DNA of 64,000 nucleotides from Mannheimia pernigra (GCF_013377995.1 NZ_CP055305.1:310001-374000); one strand, 5' to 3'; positions 29,763 through 40,293 are shown, counted from the first letter of the stretch. Numbers and translations: made by a program. Notes: generated by a model not told the origin, from the letters alone.

Positions 29763-30944
29763 ATGAACACGGAATTAGATATGATTGTTATCGGCGGCGG
29801 TATGATTGGGGCAGCAGCAGCCTTGGGATTAGCAAAACAAGGTTTTAAATTAGCCGTGTTAGAGAAAAATCCGCTACCTACTTTCGATGCTCATTCAGCC
29901 TACGATTTACGCATTTCCGCCATCAGTATGGGGTCAATTCAGTTACTGGAAAAACTAGGCGTGTGGGAGAAAATTGTCTCAATGAGAACCAGCCCCTACA
30001 CCCAACTCGAAACCTGGGAAATTGAAGGCTTTAACACTGTATTTTCAGCCGCTGAATTAGGGTTGGAAAAGTTAGGCGATATGGTAGAAAATAACCTAAT
30101 CCAAATTGCGTTATGGGAACAGTTAAAGCAATTTCCAAACTGCATACAAGCGGTAGGATTTGAGCAATTATCTGCAAAAAAAATAGAAAATAAGTGGTTA
30201 GTTCAAATCGACAACCAAACCTTCTCCGCCCAAATTCTGATTGCCGCAGATGGAGCAAATTCTCAAGCCCGCCAGTGGGCTGGTATTGGATTAACTAGCT
30301 GGCAATACCGCCAACACTGCTTGCTTGCTACGATTACCACGGAAAAATCAGCACCATCAACAACTTGGCAGCAATTCTATTCAACAGGTCCTCGTGCTTT
30401 CTTACCGCTTTCAGACAATCACAGCTGTATTGTTTGGTATGATTCGCCACAAAAAGTGACTGAACTAAAAAATCTGTCAACAGAAAAACTGACCGTGGCG
30501 ATTGAACAACATTTCCCTTCTCGCTTAAGAGAAGAATTAGGTAAGATTGAAGTGCAATCATCAGGTGCATTTCCGCTTACTCGCCAGCACGCCCAGCATT
30601 ATATACAAAACGGCGTTGTGCTAGTAGGAGACGCGGCACATACAATTAATCCATTAGCAGGTCAAGGCGTGAACTTGGGCTTTAAAGATATAAAAGTACT
30701 ACTTGACGTGTTTGAACAAGCGGTCAAAAAAGGCGAAAACTTTGCAAGCGAGGAAGTACTGAAACGCTATGAGAACAAACGTAAACCCGATAATTTGTTA
30801 ATGCAAACAGGTATGGACATCTTTTATAAAGCGTTTAGCACCGAACTTCTCCCACTAAAAATAGCTCGCAATTTAGGGCTAGTGATCGCTGAAAAAGCAA
30901 CACCACTTAAAAAACAGGCATTGAAATATGCAATCGGAATTTAG
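29763..30944 (+). CDS. ubiF: 3-demethoxyubiquinol 3-hydroxylase UbiF
   Basis: This FAD monooxygenase hydroxylates the quinone ring late in ubiquinone synthesis. Starting at MNTELDMIV gives 393 residues. It has the Rossmann motif VIGGGMIGAAAALGLAKQGF, the DLRISAISMGSIQLLEKLGVW region that fits UbiF best among UbiF/UbiH/UbiI, and the second FAD motif GDAAHTINPLAGQGVNLG. GAGG precedes the start. The family members are close, so UbiH or UbiI remain minor alternatives. Confidence 0.9.
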   Translation: MNTELDMIVIGGGMIGAAAALGLAKQGFKLAVLEKNPLPTFDAHSAYDLRISAISMGSIQLLEKLGVWEKIVSMRTSPYTQLETWEIEGFNTVFSAAELGLEKLGDMVENNLIQIALWEQLKQFPNCIQAVGFEQLSAKKIENKWLVQIDNQTFSAQILIAADGANSQARQWAGIGLTSWQYRQHCLLATITTEKSAPSTTWQQFYSTGPRAFLPLSDNHSCIVWYDSPQKVTELKNLSTEKLTVAIEQHFPSRLREELGKIEVQSSGAFPLTRQHAQHYIQNGVVLVGDAAHTINPLAGQGVNLGFKDIKVLLDVFEQAVKKGENFASEEVLKRYENKRKPDNLLMQTGMDIFYKAFSTELLPLKIARNLGLVIAEKATPLKKQALKYAIGI

Positions 30945-30960
30945 CATCAAATAAACATAA

Positions 30961-30987
30961 AAAGAGAGAGCTAAGCTCTCTCTTTCA
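30961..30987. terminator. Bidirectional terminator between ubiF and ftsN
   Basis: AAAGAGAGAGCT and AGCTCTCTCTTT form a near-perfect palindrome between converging genes, with A- and T-rich flanks. Confidence 0.8.
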
Positions 30988-31008
30988 ACGATAGTGTGTT
31001 AATTCACC

Positions 31009-31776
31009 TTACATTGCTACAATCACACATTCTGCCACACTGCGTGCATTAGATTGTGCTCTTGAAGTGGCTGCTCTGTCGCCAACTGGCCCGACAAAAA
31101 CACGATTCCAGTCTGCACTGCTTGCGATACGAGCATTAAATCCTGCCATCGCAAGACGTGCTTGCATATTTTCTGCTTGGGCTTTATTTTTAAACGCTCC
31201 ACATTGGAGTCCGAATTTACCTGCCTGGTTTGTCACTTTATCTGCTGTGCTCGCAACAATTTTAGGCTGCTCTTTTTTCGCTTTTTCTTCCGCTTGCTTG
31301 CGTTTTTCTTCTGCTATCTTTTGAGCTAAAGCCTCTTCTGACGTTTCTTCCTTTGTTATTGCTGGAGTTGTGGTCGATGTCTCCGTAGTTGGATTTTGCG
31401 GAGTCTGTTCTGCTAAACGAGCTTCTTCCTGCTTACGTCTCTCTTCAATTTGTTGCTTTTGCTGGGCAGTCAGTTGTGCCAAACGCTCTTGTGAAGTTTG
31501 GCTATTATCGGTTATTACCGTACGGGTTTCTAAATCACGAATATAGCTCCAACTTTCTTCTGGCCGACTTGGTAATTGACTTTTTTGACGAGGTTGATTC
31601 GGTTGTGCAATATCAACCGTAGGAGTAGGCGCATTTGTTTTTAATAACCATAACGCAATTCCACAGCCTAAAACTAGACCAATAATCAGAATTAATACCT
31701 TTTTTAAATTACTCTCTTTTTTTGTTTTTTTGCTTTTTTTCTCGTTTGAACGAGCAACATAATCACGCCGTGGCAC
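31009..31776 (-). CDS. ftsN: Cell division protein FtsN (SPOR domain)
   Basis: FtsN triggers septal peptidoglycan synthesis. The protein has 255 residues: a basic cytoplasmic N-terminus starting MPRRDYVARS, one membrane segment (about residues 25-45), the conserved periplasmic PEESWSYIRDLETR element, a Gln/Glu/Lys-rich coiled region, and a C-terminal SPOR domain (FGLQCGAFKNKAQAENMQA) that binds denuded glycan. It is shorter than E. coli FtsN through its linker. Confidence 0.92.
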   Translation of the reverse strand: MPRRDYVARSNEKKSKKTKKESNLKKVLILIIGLVLGCGIALWLLKTNAPTPTVDIAQPNQPRQKSQLPSRPEESWSYIRDLETRTVITDNSQTSQERLAQLTAQQKQQIEERRKQEEARLAEQTPQNPTTETSTTTPAITKEETSEEALAQKIAEEKRKQAEEKAKKEQPKIVASTADKVTNQAGKFGLQCGAFKNKAQAENMQARLAMAGFNARIASSADWNRVFVGPVGDRAATSRAQSNARSVAECVIVAM

Positions 31777-31898
31777 AATAACCGCCTTCTAATTAAATTA
31801 AAATAATTTGCAAATTTTACTGTAAAAATAACCGCTTGCCTATCATATAAAATGACTTTTCAATTTAAAGTGTTGTAAACTCAAACTGAGATCTGCAT

Positions 31899-32651
31899 TT
31901 AGCCATTTTTAAGATGAGAAAGGTAAATATCAAAACGATGATTTTTCGTTACCTGAGAAAAATCTGGCTTCTGCTCTGCCAAAAATGGGGCATAATCAGG
32001 ACGTTTCACCACCACTCTCTTCCTTGCTAATGTTTTTGCTGGTGCAAAGAAATCATCAGAATCCAAATCAGCACCCACTAAATGTTGAAACACTCGCATT
32101 TCTTTTTTCACTAACGCACTTTTTTGTTTGTGGGGATACATCGGATCTAAATAGACGACATCTGCAAATTGTAATTTAGGATCAAGCTGCGATATATTAC
32201 GCACATCGGCTAAGATCATTCTTTCTTGCATAAACTCACCAATTTCTAAGTCTTGATAAGCGCGATTTAGCCCATCTTCTAACAAAGCGGCCACAATCGG
32301 ATTTCGCTCAACTAATAGCACTTTACAACCAACGGCTGCCAATACAAACGCATCTCGTCCTAAGCCAGCGGTAGCATCAATCACGGTTGGTACGTAATCC
32401 CCTTTAATCCCCACCGCTTTTGCCACAGCTTCGCCACGTCCACCACCGAACTTACGGCGGTGTGCCATCGTGCCATCAACAAAATTAACCGCTATCGCCC
32501 CAAGTTTTGGTTCGTCTAATTTGCGTAGCTCTAAACGTTCTTTGGTGAGAACAAGAGCAAGAGAGCTAGATTTATCTTCAACTAACTGCCATTTATCGCA
32601 AATTTGTTGAAATTTGTGGCTATCTTGCGTTTCATTAATTAATTGGATCAT
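31899..32651 (-). CDS. rsmJ: 16S rRNA m2G1516 methyltransferase RsmJ
   Basis: RsmJ methylates G1516 of 16S rRNA with SAM. The protein has 250 residues with [13 protein letters not shown], the SAM-binding [16 protein letters not shown], the acidic [17 protein letters not shown] and the [20 protein letters not shown] motif. Its start overlaps the stop of the upstream VanY-like gene by 4 bases, so the two are coupled. Confidence 0.95.
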   Translation of the reverse strand: MIQLINETQDSHKFQQICDKWQLVEDKSSSLALVLTKERLELRKLDEPKLGAIAVNFVDGTMAHRRKFGGGRGEAVAKAVGIKGDYVPTVIDATAGLGRDAFVLAAVGCKVLLVERNPIVAALLEDGLNRAYQDLEIGEFMQERMILADVRNISQLDPKLQFADVVYLDPMYPHKQKSALVKKEMRVFQHLVGADLDSDDFFAPAKTLARKRVVVKRPDYAPFLAEQKPDFSQVTKNHRFDIYLSHLKNG

Positions 32652-33310
32652 TTTAATAATTCATCAAAATTAGCAAGCAAACAAGTTTTGCCTGCAACGT
32701 CTTCACCTTGCCAAGCGGCGGCTAAAATTTCATAGCTCAAGCATTTTTCATATTCATTCGATATTGGGTAATAACTAATATGCCACGGCTCAAAACCAAC
32801 TCCGCCACGAGTGCCATCAAAAGGAAAATAAAAGCCAAACTTTTCAGCATTGGTTTGTAACCATTTCGTTAGTTCAGCAAAATAGCCTCCCGCTAAATAT
32901 TCCCACGGCTCAAGCAAAAGCGAGGTATTTTTAGGCAGCAGTTCAGGGTCAAAAACATCAATGTCTGTTCCCCAATGATGACGACTCGCACCCGGCACAG
33001 CAGACCAACGTAGTATCGCCTTACATTTTTCCAGATCAGATAAAGCGGTCATTTCAATCGCCACTCCATTGTCATCGTGCACCTTGCGTTCACCGTTAAA
33101 TTTTGCATTCCAAATTAGCTTTTGGCGTTCAAAATCCCGAAAAGTGCTAGCAACTTGCAGATTAAAGCCCTCCTCTTTTGCAGCATACTGTAATGCTAAA
33201 AATGCCTTAACAACTTCAGGTTGAAGGTAATGTTTATCAGAAAGAGAATTTGGCAAAATCACTAAATGCTCACGGCTTTTGCCCGTTAAAAGAGTTGCAA
33301 TTTTTTCCAC
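32648..33310 (-). CDS. M15 family (VanY-like) D,D-carboxypeptidase
   Basis: The protein has 220 residues. The zinc site of the M15 family is visible: [13 protein letters not shown] (His and Asp ligands) and EPWHISYY (catalytic and ligand His). An N-terminal substrate region [19 protein letters not shown] is typical. It probably trims D-Ala-D-Ala stems of peptidoglycan. I see no signal peptide, so either export is atypical or the substrate is cytoplasmic; the true role is uncertain. Confidence 0.82.
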   Translation of the reverse strand: MEKIATLLTGKSREHLVILPNSLSDKHYLQPEVVKAFLALQYAAKEEGFNLQVASTFRDFERQKLIWNAKFNGERKVHDDNGVAIEMTALSDLEKCKAILRWSAVPGASRHHWGTDIDVFDPELLPKNTSLLLEPWEYLAGGYFAELTKWLQTNAEKFGFYFPFDGTRGGVGFEPWHISYYPISNEYEKCLSYEILAAAWQGEDVAGKTCLLANFDELLK

Positions 33311-33458
33311 AAAAATGACCGCTTGTATAAAATCAATAGCGTTAAATTATAAACTAAATTTCTGCGATATATTTTTTCTTGTGGAAATAAAAGCCTTTCT
33401 ATGTTAAAAAGTCAGCCTAAATTTCTATTTAAGTTTAAGTTATTTAAGGAACATAACA

Positions 33459-34283
33459 ATGTCTTTACAAGCAATTATTGAAGCGGCATTTGAGAAACGT
33501 GCTGAGATTACGCCAAAAACTGTCGATGCAGAAACTAAATCAGCTATTGAAGAGGTGATCGCAGGTTTAGATAACGGTTCTCTGCGTGTAGCTGAGAAAA
33601 ACGAGGGCGAATGGACGGTAAATCAATGGGTAAAAAAGGCGGTGTTGCTTTCATTCCGTATTGCAGATAACCAGATCATTGACGGTGCAGAAACCAAATT
33701 CTACGACAAAGTGCCAACCAAATACGGCAATTATACAGAAGAACAATTTAAAGCAGACGGCATTCGTGCCGTGCCAGGTGCGGTAGTGCGTAAAGGTTCA
33801 CATATTGAGAAAAACGTTGTGCTAATGCCATCTTTCGTGAACATTGGTGCGTATGTGGGCGAAGGCACAATGGTGGATACTTGGGTCACCGTGGGTTCGT
33901 GTGCACAAATTGGTAAAAACGTTCATCTTTCAGGCGGCGTGGGCATTGGTGGCGTATTAGAACCGTTGCAAGCAAACCCAACCATTATTGGTGACAACTG
34001 CTTTATCGGTGCCCGTTCTGAAATCGTAGAAGGGGTTATCGTGGAAGATAACTGTGTAATTTCAATGGGCGTGTTTATCGGTCAATCCACCAAAATTTAC
34101 GACCGTGAAACTGGCGAAGTGCATTATGGTCGAGTGCCTGCAGGCTCGGTAGTGGTTTCAGGTTCTCTTCCGTCAAAAGACGGTTCGCACAACCTCTATT
34201 GTGCCGTTATCGTGAAAAAAGTGGATGAGAAAACGCTAAGCAAAGTAGGCTTGAACGATTTACTCCGTTCTATTGATGAGTAA
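33459..34283 (+). CDS. dapD: Tetrahydrodipicolinate N-succinyltransferase DapD
   Basis: DapD transfers succinyl from succinyl-CoA in the diaminopimelate/lysine pathway. The protein has 274 residues with the left-handed beta-helix built of hexapeptide repeats ([17 protein letters not shown] through [17 protein letters not shown]) and the [16 protein letters not shown]-terminus. The pathway end enzyme lysA lies at the other end of the window. GGAAC precedes the start. Confidence 0.98.
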   Translation: MSLQAIIEAAFEKRAEITPKTVDAETKSAIEEVIAGLDNGSLRVAEKNEGEWTVNQWVKKAVLLSFRIADNQIIDGAETKFYDKVPTKYGNYTEEQFKADGIRAVPGAVVRKGSHIEKNVVLMPSFVNIGAYVGEGTMVDTWVTVGSCAQIGKNVHLSGGVGIGGVLEPLQANPTIIGDNCFIGARSEIVEGVIVEDNCVISMGVFIGQSTKIYDRETGEVHYGRVPAGSVVVSGSLPSKDGSHNLYCAVIVKKVDEKTLSKVGLNDLLRSIDE

Positions 34284-34293
34284 TAAAATACTC

Positions 34294-34325
34294 TCCCTCA
34301 CTTTGCAAAAGTGGGGGATTTTTTT
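34294..34325 (+). terminator. dapD terminator
   Basis: TCCCTCACTTT pairs with AAAGTGGGGGA (one G-T pair), followed by TTTTTTT. A USS follows at 34326-34335. Confidence 0.9.
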
Positions 34326-34346
34326 ACCGCTTGTAAGGACAACAAA

Positions 34347-34784
34347 ATGAAAAAAATCCTTCTTCTTAATGGCCCGAATCTCAATATGCTAGGTAAACGT
34401 GAGCCTGAAATTTACGGTTCTCAAACCTTAGCGGATATTGAAAATCATCTAAAAACCTTAGCTGTATCTCAAGGCGTTGAATTAGACTGCTTCCAAGCAA
34501 ACGGCGAAGAGCTAATCATCAACCGTATTCATCAAGCCTTTCAAAATACGGATTTTATTATTATCAACCCTGGGGCATTCACTCACACCAGCGTGGCAAT
34601 TCGTGATGCGTTGTTAAGTGTTTCCATTGCGTTTATTGAAGTGCATCTTTCTAATGTGCATAGCCGTGAACCGTTCCGCCATCACTCTTATTTCAGTGAT
34701 GTAGCAAAAGGCGTTATTTGTGGCTTAGGCATAAAAGGCTACGAATATGCGTTGGATTTTGCGATTTCACAATTAAACAAATAA
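34347..34784 (+). CDS. aroQ: Type II 3-dehydroquinate dehydratase
   Basis: AroQ dehydrates 3-dehydroquinate in the shikimate pathway. Starting at [13 protein letters not shown] gives 145 residues. The catalytic N-terminal [20 protein letters not shown] (Arg and Tyr), [17 protein letters not shown] and [17 protein letters not shown] are intact. In H. influenzae, as I recall it, aroQ is followed directly by accB and accC; here a glycosyltransferase gene intervenes. Confidence 0.97.
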   Translation: MKKILLLNGPNLNMLGKREPEIYGSQTLADIENHLKTLAVSQGVELDCFQANGEELIINRIHQAFQNTDFIIINPGAFTHTSVAIRDALLSVSIAFIEVHLSNVHSREPFRHHSYFSDVAKGVICGLGIKGYEYALDFAISQLNK

Positions 34785-34793
34785 GGCAATAAA

Positions 34794-35576
34794 ATGGCAA
34801 TTAAAAATGAACAGTTTATCGTTATCTGTAACGGTGTTATTCGCTTATTCGGTAATATTGTGAAGATGTTGAGCTACCCTTTCCACGCCCTTTTTCCGAA
34901 AAAGCGTTTTACGATTCCAGCATATAGCCCAGCAAAAATTCGTTCTAAACAACCAACAAAAATTACCAAAACCATCTGGCAAACCAATTATTCAAATAAA
35001 GTGACGTTGCCGATATATGCCAATTATTTGTTTAATCGATTAATGTCGTTAAGCTATGATTATCGTTATGTTAGCACAGAAGAGCGAGAAGCTTACATTA
35101 AAGCTAATGCAGACGAACGCACTTTTAATGCTTACAGCAAGCTTACAGATGGTGCAGCCCAAGCTGACTTCTGGCGAATTTTCACGTTATTGAGAGAAGG
35201 CGGCATTTATATTGATATTGACGGGCATTTGGTTTATCCGCTCTCAAAAATAATCAATGAAAATGACAGCGAAGTATTAATCAAACGCCGTAATAAATAC
35301 ACTAACTTTTTCTTAGCAAGCGAAAAAGGCAACTGGATTTTAAAAGACACACTTGAGCTGATTATCAGCAACATTGAGAATCGTCGTATTGAAGGCGGTG
35401 TATTTACAATGACTGGTCCAAATACATTAAATAATGCCATTGGCGATAAGATTGTTAATTTCCGCCGAGATAAAATTACTTGTGCACAAGGCACATTCAC
35501 AAACGAATACTTTCAATACATCGACAAGCCAGGTAGTAAGTGGAATTACAAAAAGAATGAGGATTTGCTCAAATAA
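34794..35576 (+). CDS. Glycosyltransferase, GT32-type with DxD motif
   Basis: The protein has 260 residues. The core [20 protein letters not shown] followed by [13 protein letters not shown] gives the DxD metal site at residues 141-143, typical of the GT32 sugar-binding region. The earlier [16 protein letters not shown] fits the family start. The N-terminus is hydrophobic, so membrane association is possible. It may decorate lipooligosaccharide or capsule. It begins 9 bases after aroQ, so it is cotranscribed with it. Confidence 0.85.
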   Translation: MAIKNEQFIVICNGVIRLFGNIVKMLSYPFHALFPKKRFTIPAYSPAKIRSKQPTKITKTIWQTNYSNKVTLPIYANYLFNRLMSLSYDYRYVSTEEREAYIKANADERTFNAYSKLTDGAAQADFWRIFTLLREGGIYIDIDGHLVYPLSKIINENDSEVLIKRRNKYTNFFLASEKGNWILKDTLELIISNIENRRIEGGVFTMTGPNTLNNAIGDKIVNFRRDKITCAQGTFTNEYFQYIDKPGSKWNYKKNEDLLK

Positions 35577-35580
35577 ATAA

Positions 35581-35628
35581 CAAGCGGTTTAAATTTACCA
35601 AAAACTTACCATTTTTGACCGCTTGTAT
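35581..35628. repeat. Inverted USS pair after the GT32 gene
   Basis: ACAAGCGGTTTAAATTT and a distal GACCGCTTGT face each other with a 20-base AT-rich spacer. This can form a stem after the glycosyltransferase gene, but no T-run follows. Confidence 0.6.
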
Positions 35629-35704
35629 GGAGGAAATCTCTTACTCATTAACTGGTACGATGAATGCTAAAATCGCCAATTTTCGTCTAAATTAGAAGAT
35701 TTTA

Positions 35705-35790
35705 TTCGCAAAATTAGCGAAATTCAGGTATTCTACGAGCAGAATTTTTAGCTCTGCATTTCAATTTTACAAATGCAGAGTTCTATTTTT
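35705..35790 (+). promoter_or_regulatory. accB promoter region and structured leader
   Basis: A possible promoter is TTCGCA (35705-35710) and TATTCT (35729-35734), spacer 18; TTCGC and GCGAA within it form an inverted repeat (35705-35721). Downstream, CTCTGCATTT (35752-35761) pairs with AAATGCAGAG (35771-35780) and runs into TTCTATTTTTT, a terminator-like stem ahead of accB. GCAGA at about 35740-35744 could pair with the same TCTGC instead, giving alternative structures. Confidence 0.5.
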
Positions 35791-35816
35791 TAATTAATCA
35801 CATACGGAATCTTATT

Positions 35817-36275
35817 ATGGATATTCGCAAAATCAAAAAACTTATCGAATTAGTTGAAGAGTCTGGCATTACTGAATTAGAAGTGTCTGAAGAAGAAGGC
35901 ACAGTACGCATTAGTCGTGCTGCACCAGCAGCGGTAGTTGCCCCTGCCGTTCAATATGCAGCAGCACCAACGCCTACTGTAGCTGCTCCACAGCCTGCGG
36001 AACCAGCCTTCCCTGCTAATGCAACAACTGAGCAAGTAAGTGGCCACGCTGTACGTTCTCCAATGGTAGGCACTTTCTACCGTAGCCCAAGTCCAGATGC
36101 TAAAGCGTTCGTCGAAGTGGGACAAACCGTAAAAATTGGTGATGCGTTATGTATTGTTGAGGCAATGAAAATGATGAATCGCATTGAGTCAGACAAAGCA
36201 GGTGTGATCAAAGAAATTTTAATTAATGATGGTGAGCCAGTAGAGTTCGACCAAAAATTATTCATCATCGAATAA
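35817..36275 (+). CDS. accB: Biotin carboxyl carrier protein AccB
   Basis: AccB carries the biotin of acetyl-CoA carboxylase. The protein has 152 residues: an N-terminal dimerisation segment ([16 protein letters not shown]), a Pro/Ala-rich linker at about residues 35-70, and the biotinyl domain with the biotinylated lysine in EAMKMMN. A terminator-like leader stem precedes it, and accC follows after 67 bases. Confidence 0.98.
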   Translation: MDIRKIKKLIELVEESGITELEVSEEEGTVRISRAAPAAVVAPAVQYAAAPTPTVAAPQPAEPAFPANATTEQVSGHAVRSPMVGTFYRSPSPDAKAFVEVGQTVKIGDALCIVEAMKMMNRIESDKAGVIKEILINDGEPVEFDQKLFIIE

Positions 36276-36342
36276 TCTATGTTTGCCCTTGTTATTAAAT
36301 AAGGGCATCTTTCCAACCAATTCACTTCAAGGGAATCTCCCA

Positions 36343-37686
36343 ATGTTAGAAAAAGTTGTTATTGCAAACCGTGGCGAAATTGCCCTACGTATTTTACGAG
36401 CCTGTAAAGAATTAGGCATTAAAACGGTTGCCGTTCACTCAACAGCAGACCGTGAATTAAAGCATGTTTTATTAGCAGATGAGACGATCTGTATTGGTCC
36501 TGCACCTTCTGTGAAAAGTTATTTAAATATTCCTATGATTATTGCTGCAGCAGAAGTTACGAATGCAGATGCTATTCACCCAGGCTATGGCTTTTTATCA
36601 GAAAATGCAAACTTTGCAGAACAAGTTGAAAAATCTGGCTTTGTGTTTATCGGTCCAACAGCTGACGTAATCCGTTTAATGGGCGATAAAGTATCTGCAA
36701 TTAATGCAATGAAAAAAGCTGGTGTACCTTGTGTACCAGGCTCTGATGGCCCTATCGGGAATGATCCAAAGAAAAACAAAGAAATTGCCAGCCGCATTGG
36801 TTATCCTGTGATTATTAAAGCCTCTGGCGGCGGCGGTGGTCGTGGTATGCGAGTGGTTCATCACGAAAAAGATTTAGAAGAATCTATCGCAATGACCAAA
36901 GCCGAAGCAAAAGCTGCATTTAATAATGATATGGTATATATGGAGAAATATTTAGAAAATCCACGCCATATTGAAATTCAGGTACTTGCTGATACACACG
37001 GTAACGCGGTGTATTTAGCAGAGCGTGATTGCTCAATGCAACGTCGCCACCAAAAAGTAGTAGAAGAAGCACCTGCTCCAGGTATTACAGAAGAATTACG
37101 TAAATTTATCGGTGAGCGTTGTGCGAATGCCTGTCGTGAAATCGGCTATCGTGGTGCAGGTACATTTGAGTTCTTATATGAAAACGGTGAGTTCTATTTC
37201 ATTGAAATGAATACTCGCTTACAAGTAGAACATCCTGTTACAGAAATGATTACTGGCATTGACTTAGTAAAAGAACAACTCCGAGTTGCTGCAGGTTTAC
37301 CACTTTCTATCAAACAAGAAGATATAAAAGTGAAAGGCCACGCTATTGAATGCCGTATCAATGCCGAAGATCCACAAACGTTCTTACCATCTCCAGGCAA
37401 AATTACACGTTTGCACGTACCAGGGGGTCTAGGTGTGCGTTGGGATTCCCACATTTACTCAGGCTACAGCGTACCGCCACATTATGATTCAATGATTGGT
37501 AAGCTCATCACTTTCGCAGAAAGTCGTGATATTGCCATTCGTCGTATGGAAAATGCCTTATCAGAAACGATTGTTGAGGGAATCAAAACTAATATTCCAC
37601 TGCATACCCAAATCCTTTCTGATACCGAATTCCGCAAAGGTGGTACAAATATCCACTACCTAGAGAAAAAACTCGGTCTTAAATAA
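36343..37686 (+). CDS. accC: Biotin carboxylase AccC
   Basis: AccC carboxylates biotin with ATP and bicarbonate. Starting at [16 protein letters not shown] gives 447 residues, the normal length; a start 60 bases upstream lies in the accB-accC hairpin and is rejected. The glycine-rich ATP-grasp loop [12 protein letters not shown], the [17 protein letters not shown] segment and the [18 protein letters not shown] motif are present. A short stem (GCCCTT/AAGGGC at 36285-36306) separates it from accB. Confidence 0.98.
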   Translation: MLEKVVIANRGEIALRILRACKELGIKTVAVHSTADRELKHVLLADETICIGPAPSVKSYLNIPMIIAAAEVTNADAIHPGYGFLSENANFAEQVEKSGFVFIGPTADVIRLMGDKVSAINAMKKAGVPCVPGSDGPIGNDPKKNKEIASRIGYPVIIKASGGGGGRGMRVVHHEKDLEESIAMTKAEAKAAFNNDMVYMEKYLENPRHIEIQVLADTHGNAVYLAERDCSMQRRHQKVVEEAPAPGITEELRKFIGERCANACREIGYRGAGTFEFLYENGEFYFIEMNTRLQVEHPVTEMITGIDLVKEQLRVAAGLPLSIKQEDIKVKGHAIECRINAEDPQTFLPSPGKITRLHVPGGLGVRWDSHIYSGYSVPPHYDSMIGKLITFAESRDIAIRRMENALSETIVEGIKTNIPLHTQILSDTEFRKGGTNIHYLEKKLGLK

Positions 37687-37702
37687 CCCCTCTTAAAATC
37701 TC

Positions 37703-37729
37703 AAAGGCGAACAATGTTCGCCTTTTTCA
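37703..37729 (+). terminator. accBC terminator
   Basis: AAAGGCGAACA and TGTTCGCCTTT form an 11-bp stem with little loop, followed by TTCATTATT. Confidence 0.88.
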
Positions 37730-37847
37730 TTATTTCGCGTGTCACAAATGAAATGATGTCGCTAAATCATAAAAAATTTAGCGTTTTCTATTATTTCTCA
37801 GGTAGAATATTAAAAAATCAAAAAGAAACATACTGCAAGGAGCATTT

Positions 37848-39044
37848 ATGAATATTCCATTCTGCTTACCTGAAAATATTAGCCCAGAAACCTTTTTACG
37901 TGATTATTGGCAAAAACGCCCTCTTTTGATCCGTAATGGTTTACCCCAAATTGTAGGTTTATTTGAGCCAGAAGATATTATGGAATTAGCCTTAGAGGAA
38001 GAGGTTACTGCACGTCTTATTCAATGCAAAGGGGATAAATGGTCTGTAAAAGCAAGTCCACTTGAGAAAGAAGATCTACAAAACTTACCAGAACAATGGT
38101 CTGTTATGATACAAAACCTTGAGCAATGGTCGCCAGAACTCGGCGAATTATGGCAAGCCTTTAGCTTTATCCCACAATGGCAACGTGATGATATTATGGT
38201 GTCTTCCTCGCCATTAGGCGGTACTGTAGGTAAACATTATGATGAATACGATGTTTTCCTCGTGCAAGGCTATGGGCAACGCCGTTGGCAGCTTGGCAAA
38301 TGGTGCGATCCAACTACAGAATTCAAGCCAAATCAGCCAATCCGTATTTTTGATGATATGGGCGAGCTAGTCTTAGATGAAGTAATGAACCCTGGCGATA
38401 TACTTTATGTTCCCTCCCGAATGGCACATTACGGCGTTTCTGAAAGCGAGCAGGGCTTAACGTTCTCTTTTGGTTTACGTTATCCAAATGCAACCAATTT
38501 ATTAGAAAATTTATGTAAAACCATTGAGCAACAAGCAGATAACATTAATTCGTCAGAATTTCATATCCCGTTCCGTTTAAGTCCGAATGAACAACCCAAT
38601 GCGTTACTTGATCCAAATACGATCAACACCTTTAAACATCATTTAATCGATCTGCTACAAAATTCGACCCAATTTGACGGCTTGCTTACTCATAGCGTTG
38701 CAATGGCGGTTAGCTCACGCCGTTATGAATTATTGCAAACAGATAATGAATATTACCCTGATGAAGTACAAGAAATTTTAGAATCAGGCGGCTGGTTACA
38801 ACAAGATGCAAATGTGAAAATTCTCTACACTGAAAACCCACAACGCTTGTATGTAAACGGTGAATGGATTGATGAACTAAATCAAGCAGAAAGAGCATTG
38901 CTCATTCGTATCGCAAATGGCGACGCTATTTCGTGGAATAAATTAGCATCTAAAGTGCAAGATCAAACTGAATTAGAATTGATGTTAGACACCATCTGCG
39001 ATTGGCTAGACAGCGGTTGGATTATTTTATCTGAAGCCGAATAA
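37848..39044 (+). CDS. roxA: Ribosomal protein L16 arginine hydroxylase RoxA (YcfD)
   Basis: RoxA is an Fe(II)/2-oxoglutarate oxygenase that hydroxylates Arg81 of ribosomal protein L16. The protein has 398 residues. A JmjC-type cupin carries the metal ligands in GKHYDEYDVF (His130, Asp132) and RMAHYGVS (His194). The C-terminal winged-helix-like part is present. Its target, rplP, lies about 15 kb away in this window and keeps the arginine. Confidence 0.94.
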   Translation: MNIPFCLPENISPETFLRDYWQKRPLLIRNGLPQIVGLFEPEDIMELALEEEVTARLIQCKGDKWSVKASPLEKEDLQNLPEQWSVMIQNLEQWSPELGELWQAFSFIPQWQRDDIMVSSSPLGGTVGKHYDEYDVFLVQGYGQRRWQLGKWCDPTTEFKPNQPIRIFDDMGELVLDEVMNPGDILYVPSRMAHYGVSESEQGLTFSFGLRYPNATNLLENLCKTIEQQADNINSSEFHIPFRLSPNEQPNALLDPNTINTFKHHLIDLLQNSTQFDGLLTHSVAMAVSSRRYELLQTDNEYYPDEVQEILESGGWLQQDANVKILYTENPQRLYVNGEWIDELNQAERALLIRIANGDAISWNKLASKVQDQTELELMLDTICDWLDSGWIILSEAE

Positions 39045-39055
39045 CCCAAAAGATA

Positions 39056-39104
39056 ACAAGCGGTTAAATTTGCAAATTTTTTTACAAATTTAACCGCTTG
39101 TCAG
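39056..39104 (+). terminator. roxA terminator-like long inverted USS pair
   Basis: Two USS copies with matching AT-rich extensions (ACAAGCGGTTAAATTTG and its complement) form a stem of about 17 bp. No T-run follows the second arm. Confidence 0.65.
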
Positions 39105-39113
39105 CAGAAAGCA

Positions 39114-39141
39114 AAAAGCCTTGAGTTTCCCCAAGGCTTTT
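39114..39141 (-). terminator. rpsP operon terminator
   Basis: On the minus strand AAAAGCCTTG and CAAGGCTTTTT form a stem 20 bases after the rplS stop. T-rich sequence follows. Confidence 0.88.
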
Positions 39142-39161
39142 GTTTTTCACTGCTATAGCAA

Positions 39162-39512
39162 TTAGTCGCCAAGACGCTCTTTGATACGTGCAGATTTACC
39201 AGAACGCTCACGTAAGTAGTAAAGTTTAGCTTTACGTACCGCACCTTTACGTTTAACAGAAATGGTGTCGATTACTGGTGAGTGAGTTTGGAATGTACGC
39301 TCAACGCCTACGCCGTTTGAAACTTTACGTAGAGTGAATGCAGAGTGCAAGCCACGGTTACGAATTGCAATAACCACGCCTTCGAACGCTTGCAAACGTT
39401 TTTTACTACCTTCTACTACCCATACCTTAACTTCTAATGTGTCACCTGGACGGAAGCTAGGTAAGTTTTGTTTTAACTGCTCTTGTTCAAGTTGTTTGAT
39501 GATGTTACTCAT
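39162..39512 (-). CDS. rplS: 50S ribosomal protein L19
   Basis: L19 sits at the 30S-50S interface. The protein has 116 residues with [18 protein letters not shown] and [14 protein letters not shown] ending ([19 protein letters not shown]). It is the last gene of the rpsP-rimM-trmD-rplS operon, in the order found in E. coli. Confidence 0.98.
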   Translation of the reverse strand: MSNIIKQLEQEQLKQNLPSFRPGDTLEVKVWVVEGSKKRLQAFEGVVIAIRNRGLHSAFTLRKVSNGVGVERTFQTHSPVIDTISVKRKGAVRKAKLYYLRERSGKSARIKERLGD

Positions 39513-39537
39513 TTTGAAAACCTTCTAAATCCTAGAA

Positions 39538-40293
39538 TTAACTGATTTTATGTTGCTTTTTAATTTTAGCTAACAACACTCTTTGTTCGTCAGTCAGAGC
39601 TAGGCTATCCAATAGCTCAGGGCGTCTTAACCACGTTCGCTCAAGCGATTGTTCCAATCGCCATTTACGAATTTGTTCGTGATGTCCAGACATCAGCACT
39701 TCCGGAACAGGCATACCGTCTAATACTTCAGGGCGAGTATAATGCGGGCAATCAAGTAATCCTTCAGCAAAAGAATCCTCTAACGCCGAAGCTTGCTTGC
39801 CTAATACCCCTGGAATAAACCTTGCAACGGCATCAATTAATGTCATTGCAGGCAACTCTCCCCCTGTCAGAACGTAATCTCCGATTGACCACTCCTCATC
39901 AACTTCGGTTTGAATCAATCGCTCATCAACCCCCTCATATCGTCCACAGATTAAAATCAATTTCTGATTTGAAGCCAGCGTTTGCACGCCTATTTGATCG
40001 AGCTTACGTCCTTGTGGTGAAAGATAAATCACTTTAACTTCACCATCATCTACTACCGATGCTGCCGTTTTTGCTGCGTGAATCGCATCACGTAAAGGCT
40101 GCACCATCATCAACATTCCCGGCCCACCACCATAAGGGCGGTCATCTACCGTTTTATGCTTATCAAATGTGAAATCACGAGGGTTCCAACACTCAATTTG
40201 TAGTAGATTTTGCTTAACTGCACGTCCTGTCACCCCGAAATCGGTAATTGCTTTAAACATTTCAGGAAACAGTGAAATAATACCAATCCACAT
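39538..40293 (-). CDS. trmD: tRNA (guanine-37-N1)-methyltransferase TrmD
   Basis: TrmD methylates G37 next to the anticodon and prevents frameshifting. The protein has 251 residues with the SPOUT knot motifs [24 protein letters not shown] and [15 protein letters not shown], and the [13 protein letters not shown] segment. It lies between rimM and rplS. Confidence 0.98.
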   Translation of the reverse strand: MWIGIISLFPEMFKAITDFGVTGRAVKQNLLQIECWNPRDFTFDKHKTVDDRPYGGGPGMLMMVQPLRDAIHAAKTAASVVDDGEVKVIYLSPQGRKLDQIGVQTLASNQKLILICGRYEGVDERLIQTEVDEEWSIGDYVLTGGELPAMTLIDAVARFIPGVLGKQASALEDSFAEGLLDCPHYTRPEVLDGMPVPEVLMSGHHEQIRKWRLEQSLERTWLRRPELLDSLALTDEQRVLLAKIKKQHKIS

